Positions 45,022-57,361 of a stretch of 64,000 nucleotides of DNA are shown here, piece after piece. A model generated the notes under the pieces. That model had not been told where the DNA came from. It saw nothing but the letters and a program-made list of their open reading frames with translations, and searched no databases. The stretch is from Buddleja alternifolia (lineage: Eukaryota > Streptophyta > Magnoliopsida > Lamiales > Scrophulariaceae). The position numbers and the translations under genes were made by a program. The stretch spans positions 33,179,022 to 33,243,021 of the forward strand of contig CM033399.1 of assembly GCA_019426215.1 (NCBI GenBank), in the 5' to 3' direction. How positions within the stretch are numbered: the first letter of the stretch is position 1; every line of letters begins with the position of its first letter.

Positions 45022-46956
45022 GATGGTCTAATCGAGGATAAAATAACTCCAGAAGAGTCCCCAATCATAACTAATATTTCGGTTCCAGAAGAACCTCAGG
45101 TACCTGAAAATTGTGAAAATAATGAGATCTCAATCGATTATGTTATGAACGGGAAACGATGGAATCGAAATGAAGTCAACGTTGATGATAAATTTGCATA
45201 TAATGTAGCGCTAAATATGATGAATGATAATGAGGATCAAGAACCAAAGTCTGTTAATGAATGTCGACAAAGAAATGATTGGCCAAAATGGAAAGACACA
45301 ATGAGGGCAGAGTTAAACTCGCTTGAACCAACGAAAAGTTTTTGGACCTGTAGTCCGTACACCTGAAGATGTAAAAGTTTTGGACTTGTAGTCCGTACAC
45401 CTGAAGATGTAAAAGTTTTTGGATCTGTAGTCCGTACACCTGAAGATGTAAAAGTTTTGGACCTGTAGTCTGTACACCTGAAGATGTAAAGCCAGTAGGA
45501 TACAAATGGATATTTGTGCGAAAACGAAATGAGAAAAATGAAATTGTAAGATATAAGGCACGTCTTGTTGCCCAAGGGTTTTCGCAACGACCTGACATAG
45601 ATTATGAGGAGATTGATTCTCTTGTGGTGGATGCAACTACTTTTCGTTATATAATAAGTCTGGCAGTGCATGGAAAATTTGATTTGCGTCTAATGGATGT
45701 TGTTACAGCCTATTTGTATAGCTCGCTTGATAATGATATATATATATATATATATATGAAAATCCCTGAAGGATTTAATATGCCTGAAGCATATAAATCA
45801 AGTTCTTGAGAACATTATTCAATTAAATTAAGTAAGTCATTGTATGGACTGAAACAATCTAGACGAATGTGGTATAATCGTCTTAGTGAATATTTGTTGA
45901 AGGAAGGATATAAGAATGATCAAATTTGTCCTTGTATTTTCATCTCGAAATGAGTTTGTTATAATTACAGTTTATGTTGACGATTTAAATATCGTTGGAA
46001 CTCCTGAAGAGATTTCAAAAACTGTTAATTGCTTAAAGAAAGAATTGAGATGAAAGATCTTGGAAAAACAAAATTTTGCCTTGGGTTGCGAATTGAATAT
46101 TTAAAGAATGGAATTTTTGTATATCAAGACTCTTATATATCAAAGGTGCTAAAACGATTCTATATGGATAAATCACATCCATTGAGCACCCCGATGGTCG
46201 TAAGGTCACTAGATGTGAACAAAGATCCTTTTCGACCTCGAGAAAGTGATGAAGAACTACTTGGTCCTGAAGTACCATATCGAAGTGCAATCGGTGCACT
46301 GATGTATCTTGTTTGTCATACTCGACCTGATATAGCATTCGTTGCTAATCTATTAGCAAGATATAGTTCTTCTCCTACACGAAGGCATTGGAATGAGGTT
46401 AAACAGGTACTCCGCTACCTTAGAGGAATACTCGATATGGGCTTGTTTTATTTCAATGTACCCAAGTTCGAATTGGCTGGATATGCAGATGCTGGATATA
46501 TGTCTGATCCTCATAATGGTCGTTCACAAACGGGCTATTTATTTACATGTGGTGGCACAGCCATTTCATGGCGATCTATGAAACAAACTATATCGGCCAA
46601 TATCATCTAATCATGCAGAAATCTTGGCTATTCACGAGGCAAGTCGAGAATGTGTTTGGTTAAGATCCATGATTCAACACATTCGAGGGATTTGTGGTTT
46701 ATCTTCTGGAAAAATGATCTCGACGATCTTATATGAAGATAATCCCGCATGTATCGCACAATTGAAAGAAAGGTACATTAAAGGAGATAGAACAAAACAT
46801 ATTTCATCAAAGTTCTTTTTCACTCATGATCTTCAGAAGAATGGTGATATTAATGTTCAACAAATCCGTTCCAGTGATAATCTTGCTGATTTGTTCACCA
46901 AGGCACTTCCCACAGCAACGTTTGAAAAACTAGTCTACAATATTGGAGTACGTATG
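45022..46956 (+). pseudogene. Copia 2 reverse transcriptase and RNase H, broken
   Basis: RT begins near 45260 (WPKWKDTMRAELNSLE), is disrupted by a tandem repeat at 45337-45490, then continues VGYKWIFVRKRNE, YKARLVAQGFSQ, LMDVVTAYLY and LYGLKQS. An AT run encodes extra Ile-Tyr residues near 45740. A frame shift breaks it near 45930-45970, where VYVDDLNI (the YVDD box) appears in another frame. From 46029 it continues MKDLGKTKFCLGLRIEYL to RNase H (ELAGYADAGY, AISWRSMKQT, YEDNPACI, HISSKFFF). The end is lost at 46956. The element cannot be autonomous. Confidence 0.85.
45337..45490 (+). repeat. 39/40-bp tandem repeat, about four copies, inside copia 2 RT
   Basis: Unit: gtagtccgtacacctgaaga plus tgtaaaagttttggacct, repeated about four times with few changes. 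The unit length is not always a multiple of three, so the RT frame is broken here. Confidence 0.88.
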
Positions 46957-49541
46957 TCTATATGTAGACGATATGTTGATTATGAGTAGTAATTATGAAA
47001 TTATCATGAATACTAAAGGAATGTTAAATAAGAACTTTGACATGAAGGATATGCAGTTGGCAGATGTCATATTAGGGATTAAAATCTTAAGGACATCTGA
47101 AGGACTAGTCTTATCGCAGTCTCATTATATTGACACGGCTTTGGAAAAATTCCTTCTTGGCGATAGTGCACGATTCAAAATGCTAGTGGACTTGAGCGTT
47201 CATCTACGCAGGAACCATGGCAAGCCCGTATCACAGTTAGAATATGCTAGGGTCATCCGGAGTCTAATGTATATCATGAACTGTACTCGCCCTGATCTAG
47301 CTTACTCCATTAGCAAGTTGAGTAGGTTTATTAGTAATCCTAGTTTAGAGCATTGGAATGCCTTAACTAGAGTCCTTAAAGGTTATGGATTACACTACTC
47401 AAGATATCCAGCTGTAATTGAAGGATACAGCGACACTAATTGAATATCAGACACTAATGACTCTAAGTCCATGAGTGGGTATATATTTACCATCGGTGGA
47501 AAAGCAGTGTCGTGGAAATCTTCTAAACAAACTTGCATAGCCCGTTCCACAATGGAATCAGAATTCATAGCTTTAGATATAGCTGGTGAAGAAGCTGAAT
47601 GGACGAAATTTCTTAGAAGATATTCCCTGTTGGGAAAAACCTATGCCTCCCATTTTAATTCACTACGACAGTATGTCGCCAATTGTAAAGGGCACAGAGT
47701 AGCATGTATAATGGTAAGTTTAGACATATTAGTCGTAGGCACAATACCATTAAGTAGTTGATCTCTAAGGGATTATTTCCATTGATTATGTGAAATCAAA
47801 GGATAATATTGCAGATCCTTCAACGAAAGGATTGCCTAGAGATCAACTATACTGCCTATCAAGAGAAATGGGGTTAAAGATTACAAATTAAGAATAAACA
47901 CAGCGAAAACCCAACCATGTTGACTGGAGATCCCAAGATCATGGTTCAGTGAGACAACTAAGTTGTAAAAATTCAATGAGGCACTTAAGAGTTTAATAAA
48001 CTCTAAATCCATTGCCTAGGAAAAAGAAGTACAACCTGTAAATTGTAGCAAAGGTTAAGATGGGCTTTTAATGATTCCTATATTGTCAGAATGAAGTGGA
48101 GTATGGCAGGATAATTTTAATTAGGAAGTCATCTATGTAAGTGTGAGGTGCAGGCCGCCTCAACATTGAGTAAAATGTAAACACTTATGAATCCAAGATG
48201 GGGTGCCACGGCTAGTGAGAACTAAGATAGCTCAAAGAATTTATCATGTGAGTATCATTGTCTGGTTTTATACAAACCGCTAACCAATTCAAGACATCGC
48301 GTTCGTTGGGTAGCCTAGTAAATCCGATGAAATTTCACTAAGAAAGGTTCAAATCCAAAAGTTATCTCTTCTGATGTAATAAACTTTCGACCGAACTTTT
48401 AGAGATCATGCACTACATTAATTTCATTCGTATGGGGGATTGTTGGATATTGTATGTATGAAAAGTGTGTGAACACCACTTTTACGTACAAAATTCGAAC
48501 ATCGTACGTATCCGGGATATGAAATATTATTGGATAATATTAATCTACGCTGTGAGTAGATAGTTTAGCATTTCAAATTTTTCGATTCGAAGTAGTGACG
48601 AATGAGAAATTTAAGTGTTAATGTGGGGTGTTTCAATATGGATATCCCACATTGTATTAAAACCATAAGATGAATGAATTTATATACAATTACCTTGAGA
48701 TAAAGGATTGACCTTTTGGGTCTTCTAACCTTTGTGGGTTTTGTAGGGGGGAAGGACCTAGCCATGGTTGATTTCACCACACACGCAAGCGCGCGCCGCT
48801 GCCTCCGTCTGTCCGCCAGCCAGCCCGAACTGGACCTGGCTCGTGCTCAGGACCAGGTCTAAGGTCCGAGGTCTGTGGATCGTGGACCTGGGCTTGGGCT
48901 TGTGGGTTGTGTGGTTTGGGCTTGTGGGCTCAAATGTATTATCTTTTTTGACCAAATTTAATTGAATGTTATTTAATTAATTTGGGCTCATAATTTTCCC
49001 TAACATTAATTCAACTACTGAAATTTCTGAAAGGCTTTCATAAGACGTGTTTTGAAGGAAAAGCTGGCGATTTTTTTTTTTCAATTTTCAACCTGCTTCT
49101 AAAAGGACTGTTTGAGTTCAGAAATCAAACAATCACCAATCTGTAACAGGCAGCTTTATTTCTGTTGTTACAGATGTAATTTTAATGGCAGATTCATTTC
49201 GTTTTTTAATGTCTTGTCTGAATTTCAAGCTTATAAATAGACTCCTCCACAGTCTGAATATTCACACCGAAATCAAAAGCATTTCATCTTCTCTAAATCT
49301 TCTCTCTAAAAGTTCAAGCTGTTCTTGATGAGTTTCTGAATTAGAAGTGGTTCGTAATTCAGAAATTAATCGTTGTATCTTGGGACGCTATTGCATAAAC
49401 CCGTACCACCTGTAGCGGGGCAATTTTGCATTAAGGAAAGAGAGTGTTCTCTCGACTCGATTATTCGTTCTTACAATTTTTAGTTTGATCGAGTTCTTCA
49501 AGTTCTTGTTCGTTCTTGTTTGGCAGAAATTTGTAACAACA
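46957..49541 (+). mobile_element. Copia 1 3' half, duplicate (RT end, RNase H, 3' LTR 48441-49541)
   Basis: It starts in the RT at LYVDDMLIMSSN (preceded by chance in-frame codons from 46943), has the same TGA after YSDTN near 47441, the RNase H segment [13 protein letters not shown], and a complete LTR 48441-49541 ending AACAACA plus aaatt. No gag, protease, integrase or 5' LTR. Confidence 0.88.
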
Positions 49542-49560
49542 AAATTTAATGAGAAAAGGT

Positions 49561-52500
49561 TCATAGTTTACGTAAGTGAGATTCCGGCACAAAGATTCCA
49601 TGGAAGCCATAGGGCACTCTTTGGGGTAGCTTAACAGCAGCAAGAATTTCAAGAGTAGGGGATTTTGCATCCATTACTAAAAACTTTGAGTCTTCAGTAA
49701 TTTCATTATGCATATAAGTTATTAGATAGCCATCATCCTCCTCTGCTGCTGGATTATCCGGCTGCCTTGCCACAAAATATGGTTCACCGCCGTAGCAGCC
49801 GGGCCCGTATAGGCGTCTAGCCACCGTGCAGTCGCCGGAGTTGGCCGTGGAAAGTGATAAGTCCACCTTCACAACACCTGTTATCTTTGGCATTGGATCT
49901 CCTACTGCTGCATACACATACCTGTGTTTATATGAAAAAAGATATATAAAATTAATATTATCTTTTCGGTTTATTTTTACCAAATTTTAAAAAAATGAGA
50001 AATTCTCCTTATTTTCACCTGTGTGAGAAGTAATGTTGTACTTTCACTTCCTATTAATTTGAAATTATTGATTTCTAAACAATAGCAATATTTTCTTTTG
50101 GAATTAGGGAAGAGGAGAAAATGTAATTAGCCAGTAAAGTAATCAATTTTTTTTTAAAATCAAAAGTAAAGTAATCAATTTATGAAATGAAGAGTTTCCC
50201 TTGATTATTATCATATAAATTCTTGATGGTTGCATGAATTAAAAGGTCACCTTCCATTCACAATTTCACATTTTAGGTGATAGTTCAAATTCTGTAATAC
50301 AATCTGTATATACAACTGATTGAGGTATGGTGTGAGTTTTTTTTTCCCTTCGCATCACAGTTCTAATTCCCTCACTACATTCTAATTATTCTTGCATACA
50401 TTTGTTACACATTATAACAAAAAGTATTACCCAATTATATAACAATTGAATATTATTTTAAATAGCCATACAACCTACGTGGGTGAAATATATCCCAATG
50501 TTGGACTTTAGTAGCGGTCCCTGAAAATGAATATCCTTTTCATTTTTGAGTACAATTTTGTAAAATTTGGAGGTTGCTTTTCTAGCTAGTTAAAATTCTC
50601 TATAATATAATCATGCAACGGTGTTTGTTACATACACAAATATATGAAAGGTCGGGTGCTTAGTATATGAAGAGAGAATTTTCCAATTCTTGAAATCACA
50701 ATTTTTATTCTCTCCATATCCTAACCATCATGTATACTCATGTTATTTGTTACACATTTGTGCGTAACAGAGAAAATGTTGCATGATTGTGTCACAAAAG
50801 ATTTGAATAGCTATTTCCTAACCATATTTTAGAAAATACTCTAAAATGTTTTAAGTTTTTAACAAATGAAAATATTCTGTAGCACAATTCATATTAAAAA
50901 CAGGGAAATTATACACAGACCCCTCACTTATATATTGTGTACTTATCAAACAAAAAAACCAAATTGTCAACAACCTCCCCCCCCCCCCCCCCCCAATCCC
51001 CCCCAACCCCCCACCGAATGTTAACGGTTTCTTACAACTACACCTATTATGCGTTTAACAATTCTTATAATTTTATCCCGAAAAATTTACAAATAGACCC
51101 CTTGAGAGGGTGTGTTGGTAATTTTCAATAAATAAGGAGAAGTTTTGGTAGTACTATAAGTGAGGGGGTCTGTGTGCAATTTTCCCGTAAAAAATATGTA
51201 TATTTTGAAAACAATTAATTTTTGGAGTAGAAGAACATTTTAGATTTTGAAATGAAAGTATAATAATCTGTTAACTATACGTATGTATACATATATATAG
51301 ATATATAATCCATATGACACACCTGTTCTTCTTCCCAACGTAAGCCGGATTGATGACCGCAAATTCGAGACTTGCGGCGGACACCGGCCGCCTCGTCACA
51401 CTCTTCTCCTTCAAATTTATCTCAATTCTTTCCAACGATGAGTGTATCAAATCCATACGCTCTAACACATGCTCCACCGCCAAAGTATTCGGCGCCACCA
51501 TCACAATGGTGTCGCCGCCGTCGTCCTCCTCCTCCCACGCATTCACCGCGTGTATTATATTAAACCCCGGCACATCAACCCACCACATCTCCCTCTCATC
51601 CACCGCGTGTCTCGGAATAATCCCCAGCCTCGGCACCTTCGCCGGATCAACTCTCAACGGCACCCTCCCTTTCAAGATATCTCCCGGTTTGAACACAATC
51701 TGCGTGTCCGGGAAAACGACGTAGTTTTTGGATATGGCGAAGTCGTGGATGAATGAAGCTTGCTTTAAGGAGAAAATCGGCACTTCTTGTTGCTTAATCC
51801 CGTCTCCGTTGATCCTGAAGAATGAATATGTTGTGATTTGTGTTAATTTGTGAAGTAGTAGAATAATTTATAGAGGATATTTAATAGAATTATCATAACT
51901 TCCTAATATTTATCGTAATATTTAAGTTATAAATCAAATAGTATAAATCCCGGTAAATATAAAGATGCACCAATGGAGAATCATAACGTTGCCGTTGTCC
52001 TCGAGTTGTATCATATAAGTTTTGGCGGTTGGTTGCGGCTCTAGGATAAAACCTATTAACTCACAACAGAGTGTCATCTTATTAGTGCACTTCCACGAGG
52101 AGACTAGAAGCCAGTACGTCATCATGTTGTCAAAACACTATCACTCGTGTAGGAGTAAAATGAAATTTAACTCAAACACTCAATATCACATGTGCTAACA
52201 AAATGAACTATGACCACTTTCTATTTACAGATATAAAATTATAATGGGATTTTCTAGGTTGGCCGTAACAATATAATAGATTCATCAAAACCACAATATA
52301 GTTAGGCCCACGAATAAAGAAATTAAAGTGGTCAATTATCTTATAAAATAAAATAAAGATCAATGAAGTGATTAGTCCAACCCAAAATCTATTGGTCTAA
52401 TAGTGACGGGCGGATCTACCTTATGGCAAGGGGGGCAGTGTCTCCATTGAATTTTTTTTTTTAATATATAGACATTTTTAAATTTTAATTTATAATTATA

Positions 52501-54205
52501 TTAATGCCCCCACTCAAATTATTAAATGTCCCCCTCAATTTTGAAAAATTATTTTTTTACCTTACACAATTTTTTATATTTGAACTTTATCCCCCTCAAG
52601 ATCGAAAAATATTACGTTTTCCCCTTTTACTTTGAGTTCACCCCCCAAAACCCAAAATTCTGACTGTAACAAAAGAGGTATAAGAGTATAAATTATGTCA
52701 AAAGTTATAATTGAACATAATTTCTTATTATATTTTTCCTCATAAATATAGTATACCGTACCGCAGGGGACAAGCCCCCGCACTCCCTTAACAAATTGTA
52801 TAACTATATCACAACAATCTCATCCTCTCGGATAAAATTCCTAGTACCCCCACTGAACAAAAATTCTAGATCCGCCACTGGTAATTGTAATAGTATTCGT
52901 CTCCCATATTATGTGAGAAGTTCTGATTTTAAATTCAGACTGCCATAAATTGTGGCTCTCCCATCCTTTATGTGATTGATACTTGGTAGCTCACCACACA
53001 AAGTATTAAAACACAATAAAATATCTATATTTTTTGTTGGACCCCCACATGTTTTAAATGCTATATGTGGTGGATATTTTCTGAAAGTTGGACTCTCGGG
53101 AGCCACCAAGTATCACCCCTTTATGGAGGTAAATTAAGTCTTTATGGCTTCACGATTATGATTATCAACTAGAATTTATCGGACTAAATATTTAGGGATC
53201 CACTCCGTCTTGAATTAAAAGAAGTGTTTAGTCCAAATAAATCTAAAATAAGACGGCACATCACATTACTATGAAATAAAAATAACTGAATAACATTCTA
53301 AAGCTTATTCACACATGGAACCTGAAATACGTTAAGAACGGCGGCCGGAAACTGTATCTGAAAGCAAAGGCCTCGCCGGTTTCCATGTCGATTTTCGGGT
53401 GCGCCGTCATCGTCATAAACGGCTCACCAAAACATTCATGGCGGCCTAAAGTGTTTATATCTCCATCAGACGTTAATTTTATCCCGTAAGGAAGATCAGA
53501 TTCTTCCAGAGCGAATAATTTTCCGCCAAAAAAAGCTAAGCTTGTGTTGGCGCGGCCGGCGCCGTGGCGGGGATCGTATTGTCCGGCGAGGACGCGGCCT
53601 AATACCACGGTGCAGCGCGCCAGCGAAGCTACGACGCCGTTGAAGGCGGAGAAGACGTTGAGAATGACCGGCGCGTCGTTATCACGCTCCAGCGTGTACT
53701 TATAAGTCTTAACGAAGCGGCTGCAGAATGTGGCTTTCCCGCCGGAGATGGTGACGGCATGGAGCATGCCGTCGCCGTCGAAGAGGTGGTAGGGCCCACG
53801 GGGGATGAACTGAGGGTTTGGGCCGTTGCGAATGTATGCGCCGTTTAACGACGGCGGAAGAGAGCCCTCGACGACGTCGCACGCGGTGGGGGGGAGCTCG
53901 CCGACGGGGGCGAAGTTGCCGGAGAGGACGTGGTTAGGGTCGATGGAGGGGCGGAGGGGGGGATCTATGAAATTACATATGAAATTATCTAATGAGTTGA
54001 AGAAAATAGTAAGAAAAGATTGCTTTTTTATTTTTGTAATTTCTGAGGTTGAAGGGTTTTTCGGAGTGCTTGACGTTCTAAGCCTTTTTTGATGCAAAAT
54101 TGATGTTGTGATCATAGATTTTTGATGATTTAATCTATCATATTTTTCATCAATTGTAAGAGATGAAATATTGAATTTAAGGAAAGAGGAAGAAAGGGTG
54201 TACAT
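49561..54205 (-). CDS. CCD4: Carotenoid cleavage dioxygenase 4, copy 3 (intact)
   Basis: A near-twin of copy 2 with the same plastid dioxygenase role. Exons are 54205-53322, 51814-51323 and 49921-49561, also 578 codons, with the same GT/AG splice sites. All four His ligands are kept (TAHPKID, FIHDFA, IIHAVNAWEE, YGFHGIF). I count only about five residue changes from copy 2, for example Ser-Asn and Ser-Asn swaps in the N-terminal 80 residues, Met to Thr just before the first His ligand, Gly to Ala in GEAFAFRYS, and His to Gln at about 304. The closeness points to a recent duplication or gene conversion. The stop codon is again 19 bp from a copia LTR. Probably functional; nothing in the sequence says whether expression differs from copy 2. 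Confidence 0.95.
50903..51186. mobile_element. MITE in intron 2 of CCD4 copy 3, with expanded C-run
   Basis: Same element as 34005-34255, but its centre holds about 17 consecutive C and further C-blocks (50976-51013) where copy 2 has a short run. Confidence 0.72.
52404..52880. mobile_element. hAT-like MITE in intron 1 of CCD4 copy 3
   Basis: Duplicate of 35475-35952, with ends gacgggcggatctacc and gatccgccactg. Confidence 0.62.
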
Positions 54206-54249
54206 TTTATTTTTATTTTTTTGTACAAATGAAACTTCTATAAATCATG

Positions 54250-54261
54250 CTATATATTTAA
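54250..54261 (-). promoter_or_regulatory. Putative TATA box of CCD4 copy 3
   Basis: The same box as in copy 2, 45 bp before the ATG. Confidence 0.35.
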
Positions 54262-55179
54262 TAAAGAACACAAAGATTTGGCTAATTTATATTTGGTAAT
54301 GAGTGAAGGGACAACAATCCCTCGAAGTACTATTAAATTTAAATACGAAGTCTTCTTCAATCGAAAGTTTAAAACGCTTGAAACAATACAATTTATATCA
54401 ACTTAAATGATATAGTAAGAATCATGATTCAAAATTTCTTTTCTTTTCCACCAAAATGTCTGAAAAATTTCTATTTTTCAACTTACTGAAAATAAATCAT
54501 CATGTAGTTCAAGAATTAAAATTTCGTTTCGATGATAAGTTTCGAGTTTTTAAATATAAGAAACGTACCGAAAATGTCATGAAAAACTTGAAAAATACTA
54601 GAAACAAGGTAAAAACTGCAAAAAAAAAAGAAGTAAAGAAGGGTTGCTTCCTCTTTCACAAGCAAAAAACAATAGTTGTATAAAATATTTATACGTGTAC
54701 ATCAATAATCGATCAAATTACACTAATAAATAAAGTGGTAACGTTTGATTCAAGTTTAACATTCATAAAACATATAACCGATAAAAATTTTGTAACTTAA
54801 ATTATGAAATAAAATTTTTTAAAAGTGTTGTAGTGAAAAAAATGAAAAATGGTAATGTTTGATTCAAATTTAGCATTCACAGAGCATATAATTGATAAAA
54901 TTTTAATAACTTAAATTGTGAAATAAAAAATTCTAAAAGTGTTGTCGTGAAAAAAATAAAAAGTTAATATGGATGATACCATGGTTTCAAACTCATTTGC
55001 AAATTATATGAAAAAATTACTTTAATCGATAATACAATGATTTTCATCTTGAATCGCATGATAAAAAGTCGTTTCTCGGTGAAATAAATATTTATTTGAT
55101 TGTTAGATTTATTACTTTTAATTTCTTCTTCTTCTCCTTCTTCTTCTTTTTTGTTTTTTTTTTTACTTACCTTTTTCCC

Positions 55180-56140
55180 AATATTGAGAGATTTGAGAGC
55201 TCTGTTGTATTTGCGATAGAGCGAATCTTATCTTGCTTATTTCGACGATCCTCGATACAGAAGAAAGAGTTCAGGCATTACTAAATATGGGACTCTAGAA
55301 ATGCATTCAATCGTCAAAAAAGAGGATTTGATTGAGTATCGAGGAGGCGAGGAATTTAGGCCAAAATACCAAATGAAAGTAGAATGGTGTTTTTTCATTC
55401 CCGAGCCCAATAAGGAAAGGGATAATTTCTAAGAAGGGTTTCGTGTTGTTAATTCCTAGGTGTAGTGCTTCTTGCCTTATGCTGTCTATTGGTACTAGTG
55501 GAGTAGGATTGCCCCATAATACAAAACCTCTAAGTGTAACCTTTCGCTCAATACTAGAATCTAAAATTGAAAGATAGCATTTGAGGTTGCATTAATCGAG
55601 AATACACGATAGAAGGAATTGTTCTATTTCCAAACTTCACCTTCAACAAGCGTAGATTTTTTCAAAAATTTTCCCGAATCACGTGTCTTTCTCTTAAGAC
55701 CAAAAGAAATGAAAAAATGAAATAACAAAAAAGAATCAAATCACACCATCTTTGTAATAGGTAAATGCCTCCTTTTCTCCTAAAGTCGTCTTTTGCAATT
55801 TGAAAAAGGTTTCAGTAGGGATCTCTGAAGTAGATCCCGGTTGATAGAGGAATCTTTGATCATAATTTTCAGTATTCATACTACGTCCAATATGAAACTT
55901 GTGATTGGTCGTAAAACAACAATTTGCTTGTTGAGACCTAATTCTATCGCAAATCTTTTTGAAAAGGAACCAAACTTTCAATGTTGCCATGGTTTTCATG
56001 GAAATCTTTTTTAAACTCTCAATGTATTGGCGATAGAGCAAATCTTTTTTAAAAGAAATTAACAAAATCTCAATATTTTCATGGTTTCCATATTCCATGG
56101 AAACGAACATGAAAACTATGGAAATATTGAGAGTTTCCAT
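55180..56140. pseudogene. Nuclear plastid DNA, duplicate (rpoC2, ycf3, ndhK pieces)
   Basis: Second copy of 38305-39264. The rpoC2 part at about 55200-55432 now has a one-base difference that splits the frame. The ndhK/ycf3 part is on the minus strand at 55736-56140 and has lost several bases at the junction ([19 protein letters not shown]). Confidence 0.78.
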
Positions 56141-56999
56141 AAAAATATTGGAAACATTAAGAGTTTCCTAGAAAACAATGTAATTTCGAAACTACATCAC
56201 CCAACACCCACCCACCCCACTATAAATATGTGGTGCTAAGTACATCGATTCAAATGCACCCGATCTGACATAATCTCACACGTGTATATTGTATGGGTCA
56301 TGAAAAGTCACCCGTGCAATTATTAGTTGTACCATTTGTCAGAATCATGCAGTAATGCTTATTTATTCACAAGTCACGTCTCACTATATGTACGACTATG
56401 TTTCATCTATGATGTACAAATACAAAAATATGAATACGATACGATATATATACGAGATATGTAGGTTTTAAAATTGTAGGATACGATACGCTGAAAGTAC
56501 GATATATATATATATATATTTGTATTTATATAAAGTTAAAAACTATAATCTATACGTGTTCTTACATATTGGAGTTCTTTGAATCCACAATTAAATTTTA
56601 CTTTATAAGGATTTCGTGACAAACATAATTGCAAAAACTCAAATTTTTGTGTAATCCACTAAATGAGGACACATAACAATTGCATACTTAAAAAATATGT
56701 TATTATAATAATTACTATATAAATAAATATTCTAATCAATAGTCATAAGCAATAAAATCAACCACAAATTTGAGTATTAGTCAAACTAAATAATGAATAT
56801 ATATGAAAAACTCTAATAATCTTTGTTCATTAAAGGAAAATCATCGTAAAAGATTACTTTGTTTTATTTTGACCATAAAAATATTACATAATATTAAATA
56901 ATACACAACCCGTATCAGATACTTCAATTTTTCGTATTAGAAACATATCAAGTTCATACCCACCCCATATCCAGGCCGCATCCACCCTGTTTCCGAATT

Positions 57000-57330
57000 T
57001 TTGTAATTTTTTTCGTGAAGGGTTTTTCGGAGTGTTGAACGTTTTTTTATGCAAAATTTAAGGTGTTCTTGTGGAGGGAGTGATCGATTTTTCATCAATT
57101 TTGAGAGATGAAATACTGAATTTAAGGAAAGAGGAAGAAAGCGTGTACATTTTATTTTTATTGTTTTGGACAAAGAAACTTCTATATAAATCATGCGATA
57201 ATTAATAAAGAACACAAAGATTTGGCTAATTTATATTTTGGTAATGAGTGGAAGGACAACAATCCCTCGTAGTACTATCAAATATAAGTACTAAGACTTC
57301 TTCAAAATGCTTTTCAGAATATCTATATTG
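57000..57330 (-). pseudogene. CCD4: CCD4 5'-end remnant, duplicate, with longer promoter
   Basis: Same remnant as 40130-40413, but the promoter homology goes on to about 57330 (compare 54330-54370: gaagtcttcttcaa against aagacttcttcaa). A Harbinger-like element starts about 30 bp beyond. Confidence 0.72.
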
Positions 57331-57361
57331 GCTTGAACAAGAGACATGTTTCAAGGAGTTA

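Larger units (their letters stand above)
41870..46956 (+). mobile_element. Ty1/copia retrotransposon 2, 3'-truncated
   Basis: LTR, primer region, gag remnant, protease, integrase, RT and RNase H follow in copia order. The element stops inside the last codons of RNase H (FEKLVYNIG) at 46956, where the second copy of the large duplicated block begins. No 3' LTR is present. It is a different family from copia 1, as the protease, integrase and RT sequences differ throughout. Confidence 0.82.
46957..57282. repeat. Large duplicated block, right copy
   Basis: Second copy of 30050-40413. The left breakpoint is inside the copia 1 RT (tctatatgtagacgatatg), fused to RNase H of copia 2. At the right end homology stops at 57282, where the CCD4-promoter-like sequence goes on (57283-57330) in this copy but not in the left one. 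Confidence 0.92.

Noticed and set aside
45237..45671. Minus-strand frames with repeated SSGVRTT / IFRCTDYRSK
   Set aside because: Antisense translation of the 39/40-bp repeat in the copia 2 RT.
46943..47443. Separate RT gene starting at 46943
   Set aside because: The first codons come from copia 2 by chance at the duplication junction; the rest is the copia 1 RT fragment.
54456..54683. 75-codon Lys-rich frame upstream of CCD4 copy 3
   Set aside because: The matching region of copy 2 (37593-37800) is broken by stops and a deletion, so the frame is not conserved.
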